From Saccharopolyspora erythraea (GTDB lineage: Bacteria > Actinomycetota > Actinomycetes > Mycobacteriales > Pseudonocardiaceae), in NCBI RefSeq assembly GCF_018141105.1, contig NZ_CP054839.1, positions 7,753,411 through 7,817,410 of the forward strand: a DNA stretch of 64,000 nucleotides, read 5' to 3'. The notes under the pieces were generated by a model. It was not told the DNA's origin. It saw nothing but the letters and a program-made list of their open reading frames with translations, and did no database searches. A program made the translations under genes and the position numbers. This document shows, piece by piece, positions 17,316 to 26,599 of this stretch. The stretch's first letter is position 1. Each line of letters begins with the position of its first letter.

Positions 17316-19024
17316 CGCCCCAGGGCGTGCGGGAAGTCGTCGGCGACGACCGCCGCGAGCTCCAGCAGCGCCATCCTGGTCGGCGGCGCGAGCTGGTCCA
17401 GCTCGACCTCCGCGCCCTCCTCGAGGTGCGGGTCGAACGGGATCCGCGACACCGCGCGGCAGCGCGAACCGAAGTGCGCGATCAGCTTGTCGACGTCGAC
17501 CTTGCCCGAACCGGGGCGCACCGAGTTGATCACCGCCACCGAACGCTTCACCAGCGCGCCGTAGCCGTGCGCGTCGAGCCAGTCCAGGGTCGCCGAGGCG
17601 CTGCGGGCACCGTCTATGGAACCCGACGAGACGATCACCAGCGAGTCGGCGAGGTCGAGCACGCCCTTCATCGCCGAGTGCATCAGGCCGGTGCCGCAGT
17701 CGGTGAGCACGATGTTGTAGAAGTGCTCCAGCAGCGTGACCGTGCGCCGGTAGTCGTCCTCGCTGAACGCCTCCGAGACGGCCGGATCCTGTTCGCTGGC
17801 AAGGATTTCCAGCCTGCTCGGGCCCTGTGAGGTGTACGAGCGGACGTCGCTGTACTTGCGGACGTGCCCGGAGTCGCGCAGCAGGTGACGGACGGTCGCG
17901 GTGGTCTCCAGCGGGATCTTCTGGCTCAGCGTGCCGCGGTCCGGGTTCGCGTCGACGGCGATGACCCGGTCGCCGCGCAGGGACGAGAAGGTCGAGCCGA
18001 GCGTGGCGGTGGTCGTGGTCTTGCCGACGCCGCCCTTGAGGCTCAGCATCGCGATCTTGTAGCAGCCCTGCAGGGGCTGGTTGATCCGCGAGATCAGCTC
18101 GCGCCTGTGCAGGTCCGAGGAGCTCTCGCCGAGGTTGACCGAGCGGCCGGTGGCGACGTAGACCGCCTTGCGCCAGCCGGACTGCGGCGGACGCTTGCTC
18201 TGGCGCAGCAACTGCGCGGACGAGAGGTCCTGCGCCGGGCCCTGCTGCTCGGGGTGCGGGCCCTGCGGCACCGGGTACGGCTGGCCGGGGTGCACCGGGT
18301 TGGGCGGGCCGTACTGCTGGCCGGGCGGGTACTGGCCGGACTGGTCGGGCTGCACCGGGTACGGACCGGACTGCTGACCGGACACGTTGTACGGACCCGA
18401 ACCCTGCACGGTGTACGGCCCGGATTGCTGCCCCTGCACGGTGTAAGGCCCCGAGTGCTGTCCCTGCACCGAGTGCGGACCCGACTGGCCGCCGACGGCG
18501 TACGGCCCGGACTGCTGCCCCTGCACGGTGTAGGGACCGCTTTGCTGGCCGGAAACGTTGTACGGACCGGACTGCTGGCCCGAAACGTTGTACGGACCGG
18601 ACTGCTGGCCGGACACGTTGTACGGACCCGAACCCTGCACGGTGTACGGGCCGGACTGCTGTCCCTGTTGCACCGCATGCGGACCGGACTGCGCGTCGGC
18701 GGCGGGGAAGTTCGGCTGCTGCGGTCCGGAAACCGACGGATCGCCGTAGTACTGCGGCGCGGGCTGGCCTGGCTGCGGCGCGCCGCTCGGGTAGTACGGC
18801 CTGGGCGCCCCGCCGTCGGGCGCCGGAGCCGGCTGCTGCGCCGACGGATCGACCTGTCCGGGACCCATGTACGACGAGGCGGGATGGCCGGTTGCCGATG
18901 CGGGCGCGTACGCCCCTCCGGAGTCGCCGTAGTCCGGCGTCGCGTGCTCGATCCCCGCACCGTCGGCCGGAACTGCCGCGCCCGTGTCACGCTGCGTTTC
19001 GGGCTCTTCGTACCGTCCGGTCAC
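17300..19024 (-). CDS. MinD/ParA-like ATPase with long Pro/Gly/Gln-rich repeat N-terminus
   Basis: A 574-residue protein from GTG 19024, with GGAGG about 10 bases upstream. Residues 1-280 are low-complexity and probably disordered, including twelve SGP(Y/H)xV units. The C-terminal ATPase has a deviant Walker A motif SLKGGVGKTTTTATL near residue 330, followed by VIAVDANPDRGTL and IVLTDCGTGLMHSAM. The architecture matches mycobacterial proteins with a Pro-rich N-terminus and MinD-like C-terminus, such as the Rv0530 and EspI type. Position next to ccsB fits the Rv0529-Rv0530 order recalled from M. tuberculosis. A role in localisation or secretion-system control is possible. Confidence 0.8.
   Translation of the reverse strand: MTGRYEEPETQRDTGAAVPADGAGIEHATPDYGDSGGAYAPASATGHPASSYMGPGQVDPSAQQPAPAPDGGAPRPYYPSGAPQPGQPAPQYYGDPSVSGPQQPNFPAADAQSGPHAVQQGQQSGPYTVQGSGPYNVSGQQSGPYNVSGQQSGPYNVSGQQSGPYTVQGQQSGPYAVGGQSGPHSVQGQHSGPYTVQGQQSGPYTVQGSGPYNVSGQQSGPYPVQPDQSGQYPPGQQYGPPNPVHPGQPYPVPQGPHPEQQGPAQDLSSAQLLRQSKRPPQSGWRKAVYVATGRSVNLGESSSDLHRRELISRINQPLQGCYKIAMLSLKGGVGKTTTTATLGSTFSSLRGDRVIAVDANPDRGTLSQKIPLETTATVRHLLRDSGHVRKYSDVRSYTSQGPSRLEILASEQDPAVSEAFSEDDYRRTVTLLEHFYNIVLTDCGTGLMHSAMKGVLDLADSLVIVSSGSIDGARSASATLDWLDAHGYGALVKRSVAVINSVRPGSGKVDVDKLIAHFGSRCRAVSRIPFDPHLEEGAEVELDQLAPPTRMALLELAAVVADDFPHALGRQRQS
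18350..18690 (-). repeat. In-frame decapeptide repeat array in the MinD-like gene
   Basis: Twelve copies of SGP(Y/H)xV occur between about residues 112 and 225, mostly spaced 10 residues by linkers such as SGQQ and QGQQ. Three consecutive copies read SGPYNVSGQQ and are nearly identical at the DNA level with a 30-bp period, suggesting recent in-frame expansion. Confidence 0.85.
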
Positions 19025-19261
19025 CGTTGCCGTCCCTCCAAGACTTGAGTCGACCCGTCCAGGACCGAATCCAGACCCTCCGACCCCCGCCTGGGACCGT
19101 AGTCCCAGGCACGCCCCCACGTCATCGGGGGTCGTCGGGCGGAATCCGCCGCCGACCGCCGTCCGGTCCACCGGATTCCGCTGGTCACCAGCACCCGGCG
19201 CCCGTCCCGGTCGTCCCGGCGGACGGCGGGCGGCCGCCGCCACCCGCCGTCGATCACGCGC

Positions 19262-20260
19262 TCACAGTCCAGCGTACGAGTGAAGTCCGGCGACAACGAT
19301 GTTGATGAAGAACAAGTTGAAGATCATCACCGCCAGGCCGGAGATGTTGATCCACGCCGCGCGAACGCCGCGCCAGCCCGCCGTCGCGCGGGCGTGCAGG
19401 TATGCGGCGTAGACGACCCACGCGACGAACGAGCAGGTCTCCTTCGGGTCCCAGCCCCAGAACCGGCCCCACGCGGCCTCCGCCCAGATCGCGCCGGCGA
19501 TGATCGCGAAGGTCCACACCGGGAAGATGATCACAGTGGTGCGGTAGGCCATCCGGTCCAGCGCCTGGGTCGTGGGCAGCCGCGAACCGAACTTCCGCAT
19601 CTTCAGCGGGTTGTTCTCGTAGCGCGAGCGGAGCATGAACAGCACGCTGGCCACGCCGGCGAACAGCAGAACGCCGCTGGAGACGATCGCCGCCGAGACG
19701 TGGATGATGATCCAGTAGGACTGCAACGCGGGCTGCAGCGGCGCCGCCTTGGCGTAGAGCACGGTGCCCGACAGGAACAGCAGGATGATCATCGGCAGCA
19801 GCAGGAAGCCGCCGAGTCCGCGCAGCTGCGCGGGCGTGGCGTCGCGGCGCTCGGTGCGCAGCTGGCGCAGCAGCACGACGAGCCACGCGACTACCGCCGC
19901 GAGACAGATGGCCGAGCCGAACTCGTACATGTTGCCCCACGGCACGCGGCCGGTCGCGAAACCGCGCAGCCCGAGCGAGGCGGCGTGCACCAGCGCGCCG
20001 AGGACGGTCATCGCCACGGCCATGCCGCCGAGCCGCTCCGGCAGCGGCCGGCGGTGCGGCTGCTCGACGTGGCCGACCCGCGCGTCGCCGGTCGACCCGC
20101 CGCCGGCACCGACCAGCGCCGACTCCCGCTTGTGGGTGGCCTTGGCGGGACGCCCGTATGCGAACTCGCCGAAGTAGAGCAGCATCGCGAAGATGTAGAC
20201 GACGACCGAAGTCGCGTACGCCATGTCGCTGTAGGTCGACAGCGCCTGGTTGACCGCCAT
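19262..20260 (-). CDS. ccsB: Cytochrome c biogenesis protein CcsB (CcsA/ResC type)
   Basis: A 332-residue polytopic membrane protein of the system II heme-handling family. The Trp-rich heme-binding segment WGRFWGWDPKETCSFVAWVV is near the C-terminus and is diagnostic. Conserved His residues flank it, in SYWIIIHVSAAIVSSG and AAYLHARA. With ResB it forms the cytochrome c synthetase that moves heme out and ligates it to CxxCH motifs. ATG 20260 overlaps the resB stop, so translation is coupled. It is last in the ccdA-resB-ccsB group. Confidence 0.95.
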   Translation of the reverse strand: MAVNQALSTYSDMAYATSVVVYIFAMLLYFGEFAYGRPAKATHKRESALVGAGGGSTGDARVGHVEQPHRRPLPERLGGMAVAMTVLGALVHAASLGLRGFATGRVPWGNMYEFGSAICLAAVVAWLVVLLRQLRTERRDATPAQLRGLGGFLLLPMIILLFLSGTVLYAKAAPLQPALQSYWIIIHVSAAIVSSGVLLFAGVASVLFMLRSRYENNPLKMRKFGSRLPTTQALDRMAYRTTVIIFPVWTFAIIAGAIWAEAAWGRFWGWDPKETCSFVAWVVYAAYLHARATAGWRGVRAAWINISGLAVMIFNLFFINIVVAGLHSYAGL

Positions 20261-21873
20261 CAGTGCTCCTTTTCGCGCACGGTCTCAGCCCTCGTGCGTG
20301 ATTCCGGTGAACGCTCGCCGGTGGCGAGCAGGTCCGCGGCCAGCCTGGTGAACTCCTCGCCATAACCGGCCTGATCAGTGCGGGCGAGTCCGCCGACCTC
20401 GACAACGCTACGCCCGCCCTCGCCGTCGCCGCCCCGCGGGTGAACGCGCACCCAGATCCGGCGCCGCTTGATGCTCAGCGAGGCGCCGATGCCGAAGATG
20501 ACCGCGATCGCGAACCCGAGCACCCACGGCTGGAAGGGGTCGTGCGAGATCTGGAGGTTGACCCAGCGCTGCACCCCGTCGAAGTGGATCGTTGTGCCGT
20601 CGTCGAGGCGGAGCTCCTCGCCGGGGCGCAGGTTCTGCCGGGCCACCCGGTTCAGGCGGCCCTGCTCGACCATCGACTGGTCGACCCCGAAGATCGACTG
20701 CCCACGCCCGGAGTCCAGGCCGAGGTCGCCGCGCATCACGTCGACGGCGGCCACCGGATCGAGATTGTCGGGGAAGCGCGAGGTGACCAGCGCGCCGTCG
20801 AAGGAGGCCGTCGGCGCGAACAGCCCGGTGACCGCGAGCTGGTTCTGCCGCCGCTGCGCCTCGTCGGTGACTCCCGGCGGGTCGAACTTGGTGGCGCCCT
20901 GCGAAAGCATCGTCGTGATGTCCACCGGCTGCCACTGCACCAGCCCGGTGCGCTTCTCACCGCCCGGGAAGGTCACCGTGAACTGCGGCGCGTATCCGTT
21001 GCCGGAGAGGTAGACGCGGTCGCCCGCGGTGCGCAGCGGGTGGTTCACCTCAAGCAGGTACGGCTTCCAGGTGCCGGTCTCCAGGTCCTCACCGGACTGG
21101 TACTCCAGGTTCGCCTTGTAGCTCTGGGCCTGGCCGGTGTGCAGGTACTCGACGCCGAAGTCGTTGACCCGGACGCAGAACGGCGAGAGCTTCGTTCCGT
21201 CGACGGTGAGCCCGGCGCGGAAGGAGTCGTAGTTGTAGGTGCCGGAGTTGCAGAACTCCGACCCGTCGGCCATCACGATGACCTGGCCCTCGTAGCCGTA
21301 CAGCTTGCCGCCCGCGACGCCGACCAGCAGGCCGACCAGCGCGAAGTGGAAGACGAGGTTGCCCGCCTCCCGCAGGTAGCCGCGCTCGGCGCTGATCGAG
21401 CGGGAGCCGTCTTCCTCCTCGTGCTCCTCGGTGCGCCAGCCGCGAAGCCGCTTCCTGGCCGCGGTCATCACCTCGTCCATCGAAGCGTCCACAGTGGACT
21501 TGTCGTGGTGCGGCATCCGGGCGAGGTTGCGCGGCGTGCGGACCGGCCTGCCGCGCAGCTGCTTGTAGTACTCGAAGCAGCGCGGCAGCAGGCAGCCGAC
21601 CAGCGAGATGAACAGCAGGACGTAGATCGAGGCGAACCACACCGAGCTGAACACCTCGAACGCGCCGATCTCGTCCAGCCACGGCGCGAGCGTCGGGTAG
21701 TCGGCGAAGTACCTGTCGACCTCGCGCTGGTTCAGCGACCGCTGCGGGATCAGCGCGCCCGGCAGCGCCGCCAGCGCCAGCAGGAACAGCAGCACCAGCG
21801 CGGTGCGCATCGAGGTGAGCCCGCGCCAGGTGTTGCGCAGGAACGCGACCGCGGTCTTGACTGGACTAGGCAT
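20260..21873 (-). CDS. resB: Cytochrome c biogenesis protein ResB (Ccs1)
   Basis: A 537-residue system II partner of CcsB. It has N-terminal helices (TSMRTALVLLFLLALAALPG, then a pair around VWFASIYVLLFISLVGCLLP), a third at FHFALVGLLVGVAGG, a large extracytoplasmic domain, and a last helix (PWVLGFAIAVIFGIGASLSI) before a hydrophilic tail. ATG 21873 overlaps the ccdA stop and its own stop overlaps ccsB. The codons at 21487-21499 contain the palindrome GTCCACAGTGGAC discussed among the findings. Confidence 0.93.
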   Translation of the reverse strand: MPSPVKTAVAFLRNTWRGLTSMRTALVLLFLLALAALPGALIPQRSLNQREVDRYFADYPTLAPWLDEIGAFEVFSSVWFASIYVLLFISLVGCLLPRCFEYYKQLRGRPVRTPRNLARMPHHDKSTVDASMDEVMTAARKRLRGWRTEEHEEEDGSRSISAERGYLREAGNLVFHFALVGLLVGVAGGKLYGYEGQVIVMADGSEFCNSGTYNYDSFRAGLTVDGTKLSPFCVRVNDFGVEYLHTGQAQSYKANLEYQSGEDLETGTWKPYLLEVNHPLRTAGDRVYLSGNGYAPQFTVTFPGGEKRTGLVQWQPVDITTMLSQGATKFDPPGVTDEAQRRQNQLAVTGLFAPTASFDGALVTSRFPDNLDPVAAVDVMRGDLGLDSGRGQSIFGVDQSMVEQGRLNRVARQNLRPGEELRLDDGTTIHFDGVQRWVNLQISHDPFQPWVLGFAIAVIFGIGASLSIKRRRIWVRVHPRGGDGEGGRSVVEVGGLARTDQAGYGEEFTRLAADLLATGERSPESRTRAETVREKEH

Positions 21874-22694
21874 CAGAGGATGGTCTCGAATCCGGAGATT
21901 GGTTCGCGCAGCAGCGCGATCAGGTCGCTCCACAGGCCGGTGACCAGCATCAGGCCGACGATCACCAGCAGCGCGCCGCCGGCGAGCTGGATCGCCCGGC
22001 CGCGCCGCCGCAGCCAGTCCGTGCTGCGCACCGCCCAGCGGGCGCCGAGCGCGAGCACGACGAACGGGACGCCCAGGCCCAGGCAGTAGGCGGCGACCAG
22101 CAGGACACCGCGAATCGCGGCGGAGCCGCCCGCCTCGGTCCCGGAGGCCACCGAGATGACCCCGATCAGCGTCGGGCTCAGGCACGGCGTCCAGCCCAGC
22201 CCGAACACGGCACCGAGCAGCGGAGCGCCCCAGACCCCGGCGTTCGGCGCCCGGTGGATGCGGATGTCGCGCTGGAGACCGGGGATCAACCCGAGGAACA
22301 CCAGCCCCATCGCGACCGTGACGACGCCGCCGACGCGCTGCAGGAGCAGTTCGTTGGCGAGCAGGGCGTCGGAGAGGCCGAGCAGCAGCAGCGTCCCGGC
22401 GGAGAAGACGGCGGTGAAGCCCGCGACGAACAGCAGGGCCGCACCGGCCACGCGCCAGCGGCCCCGGCGGGCCTCCCGTGCCTGGGCCTCGTCGACCGGC
22501 GGCGCCTCGGCGCCCACTACGCCCGCGAGGTAGGCGAGGTAGCCCGGCACCAGCGGCACGACGCAGGGCGAGGCGAAGCTGATCGCCCCGGCGAGCACGG
22601 CCACACCGGCCGCGAGCAGCAGCGGGCCGGACGCGGCGAGCTCAGTGGGGTCCACGGCTTCGAGGGTAGGGAAGTCAAGAGGGGACACCGTCAC
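21873..22694 (-). CDS. ccdA: Thiol:disulfide transporter CcdA
   Basis: A six-helix membrane protein of 273 residues that passes electrons from cytosolic thioredoxin to extracytoplasmic ResA, keeping apocytochrome c thiols reduced. The paired redox Cys lie in ISFASPCVVPLVPGYLAYL and FGLGWTPCLSPTLIG, both classic CcdA motifs. GTG 22694 is preferred (GTG 22688 is alternative); the open frame runs to 22823 but the extension is Pro/Arg-rich. It begins the ccdA-resB-ccsB unit, with about 240 bases separating it from resA upstream. Confidence 0.93.
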   Translation of the reverse strand: MTVSPLDFPTLEAVDPTELAASGPLLLAAGVAVLAGAISFASPCVVPLVPGYLAYLAGVVGAEAPPVDEAQAREARRGRWRVAGAALLFVAGFTAVFSAGTLLLLGLSDALLANELLLQRVGGVVTVAMGLVFLGLIPGLQRDIRIHRAPNAGVWGAPLLGAVFGLGWTPCLSPTLIGVISVASGTEAGGSAAIRGVLLVAAYCLGLGVPFVVLALGARWAVRSTDWLRRRGRAIQLAGGALLVIVGLMLVTGLWSDLIALLREPISGFETIL

Positions 22695-22777
22695 CGGGCC
22701 GGGTGAGCCCGCGCACAGTCGTGCCTGGTGAGGGCGTTGGCCCAGGTTCCGGCCTGGTCCGCCAGGGCCATAGGTCC

Positions 22778-22789
22778 CCCGAATTCGGG
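22778..22789. other. 12-bp perfect palindrome upstream of ccdA
   Basis: CCCGAATTCGGG lies in the 240-base gap between resA and ccdA, about 85 bases upstream of the chosen ccdA start. It could be a small operator. No other support is visible. Confidence 0.25.
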
Positions 22790-22934
22790 ACATCGGCCAC
22801 TCGGCCGCACGTGACCTGCGCAATCGCCCTGAAGGCCCTCATGCCGATCCGGACAGACCTGCACATACCAGGCGACCGCGCCGCCACTGCCCGGCGACTC
22901 GGCCCGGCGGCCCGGGCGGCACTTCGGATGCGGC

Positions 22935-23522
22935 CTACGGATCGGCGGCGATGCGCTGCACCTCGGGCAGCAGGTCCTTCTCCAGCAGGTCGGTCAGGAA
23001 GATCGCCGCCACCCGGTGCTGGCGGTCCAGGATGATCGTCGCGGGCACCGTGCTGCGGGGGAAGTTCTTCAACGCCAGCAGCGACCGTCCCGACGGGTCG
23101 AAGATCGACGGGTAGGTCAGGCCGCGGTCGCGGTGGAAGTCCACGGCGGCCGAGCGGTTGTCGCGCACGTTGACGCCGAGCATCTGCACGCCCTGCGCCG
23201 CCGTCTTGTCCTGCACCGCCTGCAGGTCGTCGGCCTCCGAACGGCACGGTCCGCACCAGGAGCCCCACACGTTGAGCACCACGACCTTGCCGTGGAAGTC
23301 CGCGATCCCGAGATCCTGGCCCTTCTCCAGCAGGTTCTCCCCGTGCAGGCTGGTGAGCCTGCCGCGCTCCTGCGGCGGGTAGAAGATGCGCGTCTGCCCG
23401 CCCGGCGAGACGAAGGTGAACTCGCCGCCCTTGGCCACCGCGTCCTCACCCGCGGTGGCGCAGCCTCCGACCAGCGCCACCGCGCTGAGCGCCAGCGCGG
23501 CCCTGACCAACAGCCGCCTCAT
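22935..23522 (-). CDS. resA: ResA/TlpA-like thioredoxin lipoprotein
   Basis: A 195-residue exported thiol-disulfide oxidoreductase. The signal region [20 protein letters not shown] ends in a lipobox, so it is probably membrane-anchored by lipidation. The thioredoxin-fold active site is WGSWCGPCRSEADDL near residue 90, with a cis-Pro region at FPRSTVPATIILD. It would reduce apocytochrome c Cys residues using electrons from CcdA. ATG 23522 overlaps the stop of the upstream phosphatase gene, so hemL, the phosphatase and resA look like one transcript linking heme supply to cytochrome maturation. Confidence 0.93.
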   Translation of the reverse strand: MRRLLVRAALALSAVALVGGCATAGEDAVAKGGEFTFVSPGGQTRIFYPPQERGRLTSLHGENLLEKGQDLGIADFHGKVVVLNVWGSWCGPCRSEADDLQAVQDKTAAQGVQMLGVNVRDNRSAAVDFHRDRGLTYPSIFDPSGRSLLALKNFPRSTVPATIILDRQHRVAAIFLTDLLEKDLLPEVQRIAADP

Positions 23523-24157
23523 GCCCCGGTCACCTTCGGGTCGGTACCGCCCGCCGGCTCGACGTAGGCGACCCGCACCAGCTCCTCGCCTTGGAAGACC
23601 AGGCTGGTCAGCGACGCCAGCGAGCACTGCCTGCGGCGCGGGTCGTGCCACATCGGCTTGCCCTCCAGGAACCGCCGCAGCGTCCAGATCGGAAGCTGGT
23701 GGGAGACGCACACCGCCTCGCCGCCCTCCGCCGCGGCACGGGCGCGGTGCGCCGCCGCCAGCATGCGGTGGGCGATCTCCAGGTACGGCTCGCCCCACGA
23801 GGGGCGCAGCGGGTTCCACAGCTTCGGCCAGTGCCGCGGCGAGCGCAGCGCGCCGTCGCCGACCGACACCTTCAGGCCCTCGAACCGGTTGTCGGCCTCG
23901 ATGAGCCGGTTGTCGGTCGCAACGTCCAGGTGGAACATCGCCCCGATCGGCCCGGCGGTCTGCTGCGCGCGCTGCAGCGGCGAAGCCACCACGTGCGTCA
24001 CACGCCGTCCGGCCAGGAACTCCGCGACGAGCTTGGCCTGCTGCTCACCGCGGTCCGACAGGCGATAGCCGGGGAGCCTGCCGTAGAGCACGCCCTCCGG
24101 GTTGTGCACCTCGCCGTGCCGCATGAAGTGCACGACGGTCCTGGACTCGTCGGTCAT
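23519..24157 (-). CDS. Histidine phosphatase (phosphoglycerate mutase-like) family protein
   Basis: A 212-residue branch-1 histidine phosphatase. The catalytic motif [20 protein letters not shown] is at the N-terminus, [14 protein letters not shown] supplies a second Arg region, and CVSHQLPIW holds the second catalytic His. It is not the glycolytic mutase, which is encoded separately at 57965-58705. Start and stop overlap hemL and resA respectively. The substrate is unknown; the position matches a PGM-family gene between hemL and resA in mycobacteria. Confidence 0.9.
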   Translation of the reverse strand: MTDESRTVVHFMRHGEVHNPEGVLYGRLPGYRLSDRGEQQAKLVAEFLAGRRVTHVVASPLQRAQQTAGPIGAMFHLDVATDNRLIEADNRFEGLKVSVGDGALRSPRHWPKLWNPLRPSWGEPYLEIAHRMLAAAHRARAAAEGGEAVCVSHQLPIWTLRRFLEGKPMWHDPRRRQCSLASLTSLVFQGEELVRVAYVEPAGGTDPKVTGA

Positions 24158-25500
24158 GCCCCGGCCCCCGGCTCGGTCGCCGCCGCGGCGGCCTTGGCGG
24201 CGTGCGGCAGCGCCTCGGCGATCGCGTCGAACGCGGCGTCGTCCATCGCGGCGTTGACGAACCAGGCCTCGAACGCGCTCGGCGGCGGGTAGATGCCGCG
24301 CTCCAGCAGCGCGTGGAAGAACGCCGGGAAGCGCCACGCCTGCTGCGCCTGCGCGCCCGCGTAGTCGCGCACCGGGTCCTCGGAGAAGAAGACGCTGACC
24401 AGGTTGCCCGCGAACGCCACCTGGTGCGGGACGCCCTCGGCGCTCAGCGCGGACCCGAGCAGCTCGCCCAGCCGCTCGGCGTTGCGGTCCAGGGCCGCGT
24501 AGACCTCGGCGGTCGCGGCTTGCAGGTTCGCCAGGCCCGCGGCGACGGCCACCGGGTTCCCCGCCAGCGTGCCCGCCTGGTACACCGGCCCGGAAGGCGC
24601 GAGCCGCTCCATGACGTCGGCGCGTCCGCCGAAGGCCGCGGCCGGCAGTCCGCCGGACATGACCTTGCCGAAGGTGTAGAGGTCGCCCGCCACGCCGTCG
24701 ATGCCGAACCAGCCCGCGGCCGAGACCCGGAAGCCGGTCATGACCTCGTCCATGATCAGCAGCGCACCGGCGGAGCTGGTGATCTCGCGCAGTCCCGCGT
24801 TGAAGCCGGCCGCCGGGGCGATCGCGCCCATGTTGCCCGCGGCCGCCTCGGTGATCACGCAGGCGATCTCGTCGCCGAACTCGGCGAAGGTCGAGCGCAC
24901 CGCGTCCAGGTCGTTGTAGGGCAGCACGATCGTGTCGGCGGCTTGCGCGCCGGTGACGCCCGGCGTCGTCGGCAGGCCGAGGGTGGCCACCCCGGAGCCG
25001 GCGCTGGCCAGCAGCGCGTCGACGTGCCCGTGGTAGCAACCGGCGAACTTCACGACCTTGCGGCGGCCGGTGAACCCGCGCGCCAGCCGCACCGCGCTCA
25101 TCGTCGCCTCGGTGCCGGAGTTGACCAGCCGCACCTGCTCGACCGGGCCCACCCGGTCGATGATCTCGGCGGCCAGGTCGATCTCCCCGACGCCGGGGGT
25201 GCCGAACGACAGGCCGCCCGCGGCCGCTTCCCGAACGGCCCGCACGACGTCCGGGTGCGCGTGGCCGTTGATCATCGGTCCCCAGGAGGAGACCAGGTCG
25301 ACGTACCGGTTGTCGTCGGCGTCCCACAGGTAGGCGCCTGCACCGCGCACCATGAACCGCGGGGTGCCACCGACGGAGTGGAACGCGCGCACCGGCGAGT
25401 TGACACCGCCGGGCGTCACCGCGAGCGCCCGGTCGAACAGCTCGCGCGAACGCGGAGCGCTTTCGGGGTTCGGAGTCGATGCGGGATTCGCAGCAGTCAC
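24154..25500 (-). CDS. hemL: Glutamate-1-semialdehyde 2,1-aminomutase HemL
   Basis: PLP enzyme forming 5-aminolevulinate, the second step of the C5 heme pathway after HemA. It has 448 residues from GTG 25500. Visible motifs are [54 protein letters not shown] and the PLP Lys in [18 protein letters not shown]. The start lacks a clear ribosome binding site; the frame is open to 25731 but the extra region is Arg/Gly-rich and unlike HemL. It is upstream of, and coupled to, the phosphatase and resA. Confidence 0.96.
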   Translation of the reverse strand: MTAANPASTPNPESAPRSRELFDRALAVTPGGVNSPVRAFHSVGGTPRFMVRGAGAYLWDADDNRYVDLVSSWGPMINGHAHPDVVRAVREAAAGGLSFGTPGVGEIDLAAEIIDRVGPVEQVRLVNSGTEATMSAVRLARGFTGRRKVVKFAGCYHGHVDALLASAGSGVATLGLPTTPGVTGAQAADTIVLPYNDLDAVRSTFAEFGDEIACVITEAAAGNMGAIAPAAGFNAGLREITSSAGALLIMDEVMTGFRVSAAGWFGIDGVAGDLYTFGKVMSGGLPAAAFGGRADVMERLAPSGPVYQAGTLAGNPVAVAAGLANLQAATAEVYAALDRNAERLGELLGSALSAEGVPHQVAFAGNLVSVFFSEDPVRDYAGAQAQQAWRFPAFFHALLERGIYPPPSAFEAWFVNAAMDDAAFDAIAEALPHAAKAAAAATEPGAGA

Positions 25501-25547
25501 GACACCCAGTCTGACAGGCTGCCGGGTGTGCTCGACGTCACCCTGAG

Positions 25548-25886
25548 TCAGCTCGTGCGGGTGCGCACCGCCAGCACGGCGTGGCGACCGGCGTCCAGCA
25601 CCAGCAGCCCGGCCAGCGTCGCCACCGCGACGGCCATCCCGATCCGGCTGCCGATGAGCCTGGTCGACGCGTCCGCCACACCGCTGTCGACCGGCAGCGG
25701 GATCGACACCGCCGCCTTGCCCCAGACCCACCAGGCGAGCAGCACCAGCAGCACCGCGACCACGACCTCGGCCGCCGCGACCACACCGCGCCAGGGCTGG
25801 TGCAGCGGCGCGGGCGTCCGCGGGCGCTCCAGCTCTTCCTCGCTCAGCCTCGGCCCGTCCGCGGGCCAGGGTTCCGGAACAGTCAC
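25548..25886 (-). CDS. Small membrane protein, two transmembrane segments
   Basis: About 112 residues from GTG 25886 (frame open to 25934). A Pro-rich cytosolic N-terminus ([20 protein letters not shown]) is followed by a helix ([20 protein letters not shown]), a short loop and a second helix ([18 protein letters not shown]). It is conserved-looking but unassigned. If the longer start were used it would overlap the Abi-type gene by 35 bases; the shorter start leaves 13 bases between them, so the two may share a transcript. Confidence 0.6.
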   Translation of the reverse strand: MTVPEPWPADGPRLSEEELERPRTPAPLHQPWRGVVAAAEVVVAVLLVLLAWWVWGKAAVSIPLPVDSGVADASTRLIGSRIGMAVAVATLAGLLVLDAGRHAVLAVRTRTS

Positions 25887-25899
25887 ATCGGAAAGACTC

Positions 25900-26562
25900 T
25901 CACGAATGCCCCGCGTGGCCGGTTCCCCCCGCACCGCCCCAACGCATCAGCACCTCTGGCCCGCGGTCGTGCTGCCGCACCTGGGCGACCACGTGCGGCG
26001 AGAGGTAGCCGAGCAGGCGGAAGATCCGCTCGCGGTGGGTCGTGAGGTCGCCGTCGAAGATCGGCTCGTGGTGCATGATCCGGTTGCGCAGGTCGAGCAT
26101 CCGGATCAGGTCGTGGTGCAGTTGGTCCCGTGGACCGGAGTAGTGCGGGAAAGCACCGTGCAGCGCCGGGATCCAGAAGTCCCGGTCGTTGGACCGGCTC
26201 AGCAGCGACACCCAGAAACCGAAGGTCAGCTCGGCCACGATGTCGTCCGCGGTGGGCTCGACGACCTCCTTGCGCCTGAGCTTGTGCTTGGCGTGCGCGA
26301 CCTTGTGCTGACCGTTGGACCGCAGCGGCGCGACCGCCCACCAGTCGTCCCGGCCGAAACGGCGGCGCAGGCGCTCGTTCAGGGCGTTGCGCAGGCTGAC
26401 TTCGAGCCAGTGCAGCGGACCATAGAAGGCCTCGGAGAGCTCGATGTTCCACTGGTACAGGCGCAGCGCCACCTCGGCGTCACCGTCGGCAGCCGTGCGG
26501 TAGCGGTCGAATCTGGCCGTGGAAAGGGCACCATGGACCCAGTCCAGAGCTTCGGTGTGCAT
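25900..26562 (-). CDS. Abi_2/AbiF-like HEPN-family protein
   Basis: A 220-residue protein from ATG 26562, preceded by GAGGG. It resembles the Abi_2 family of abortive-infection proteins: LYQWNIELSEAFYGPLHWLE, VSLRNALNERLRRRFG, ELTFGFWVSLLSR and MLDLRNRIMHHEPIF. RNRIMHH near residue 160 fits the HEPN catalytic R-x4-6-H signature of metal-independent RNases. Family members act in phage defence or toxin-antitoxin settings, and AbiF-type genes are known to follow structured RNAs; a candidate RNA lies upstream at about 26600-26672. No restriction or other defence gene is adjacent, so this may be a stand-alone RNA-guarded module. Confidence 0.8.
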   Translation of the reverse strand: MHTEALDWVHGALSTARFDRYRTAADGDAEVALRLYQWNIELSEAFYGPLHWLEVSLRNALNERLRRRFGRDDWWAVAPLRSNGQHKVAHAKHKLRRKEVVEPTADDIVAELTFGFWVSLLSRSNDRDFWIPALHGAFPHYSGPRDQLHHDLIRMLDLRNRIMHHEPIFDGDLTTHRERIFRLLGYLSPHVVAQVRQHDRGPEVLMRWGGAGGTGHAGHS

Positions 26563-26599
26563 GTAGTCCCTCAGAAGGATGATGATGGTTGCGGCGGGC

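Noticed and set aside
20440-22089. 549-codon plus-strand frame opposite resB
   Set aside because: Antisense shadow of a clear ResB gene with matching conserved motifs on the minus strand.
22778-22789. CCCGAATTCGGG as a ccdA operator
   Set aside because: A single 12-bp palindrome without a paired regulator or second copy is too weak to claim as a functional site.
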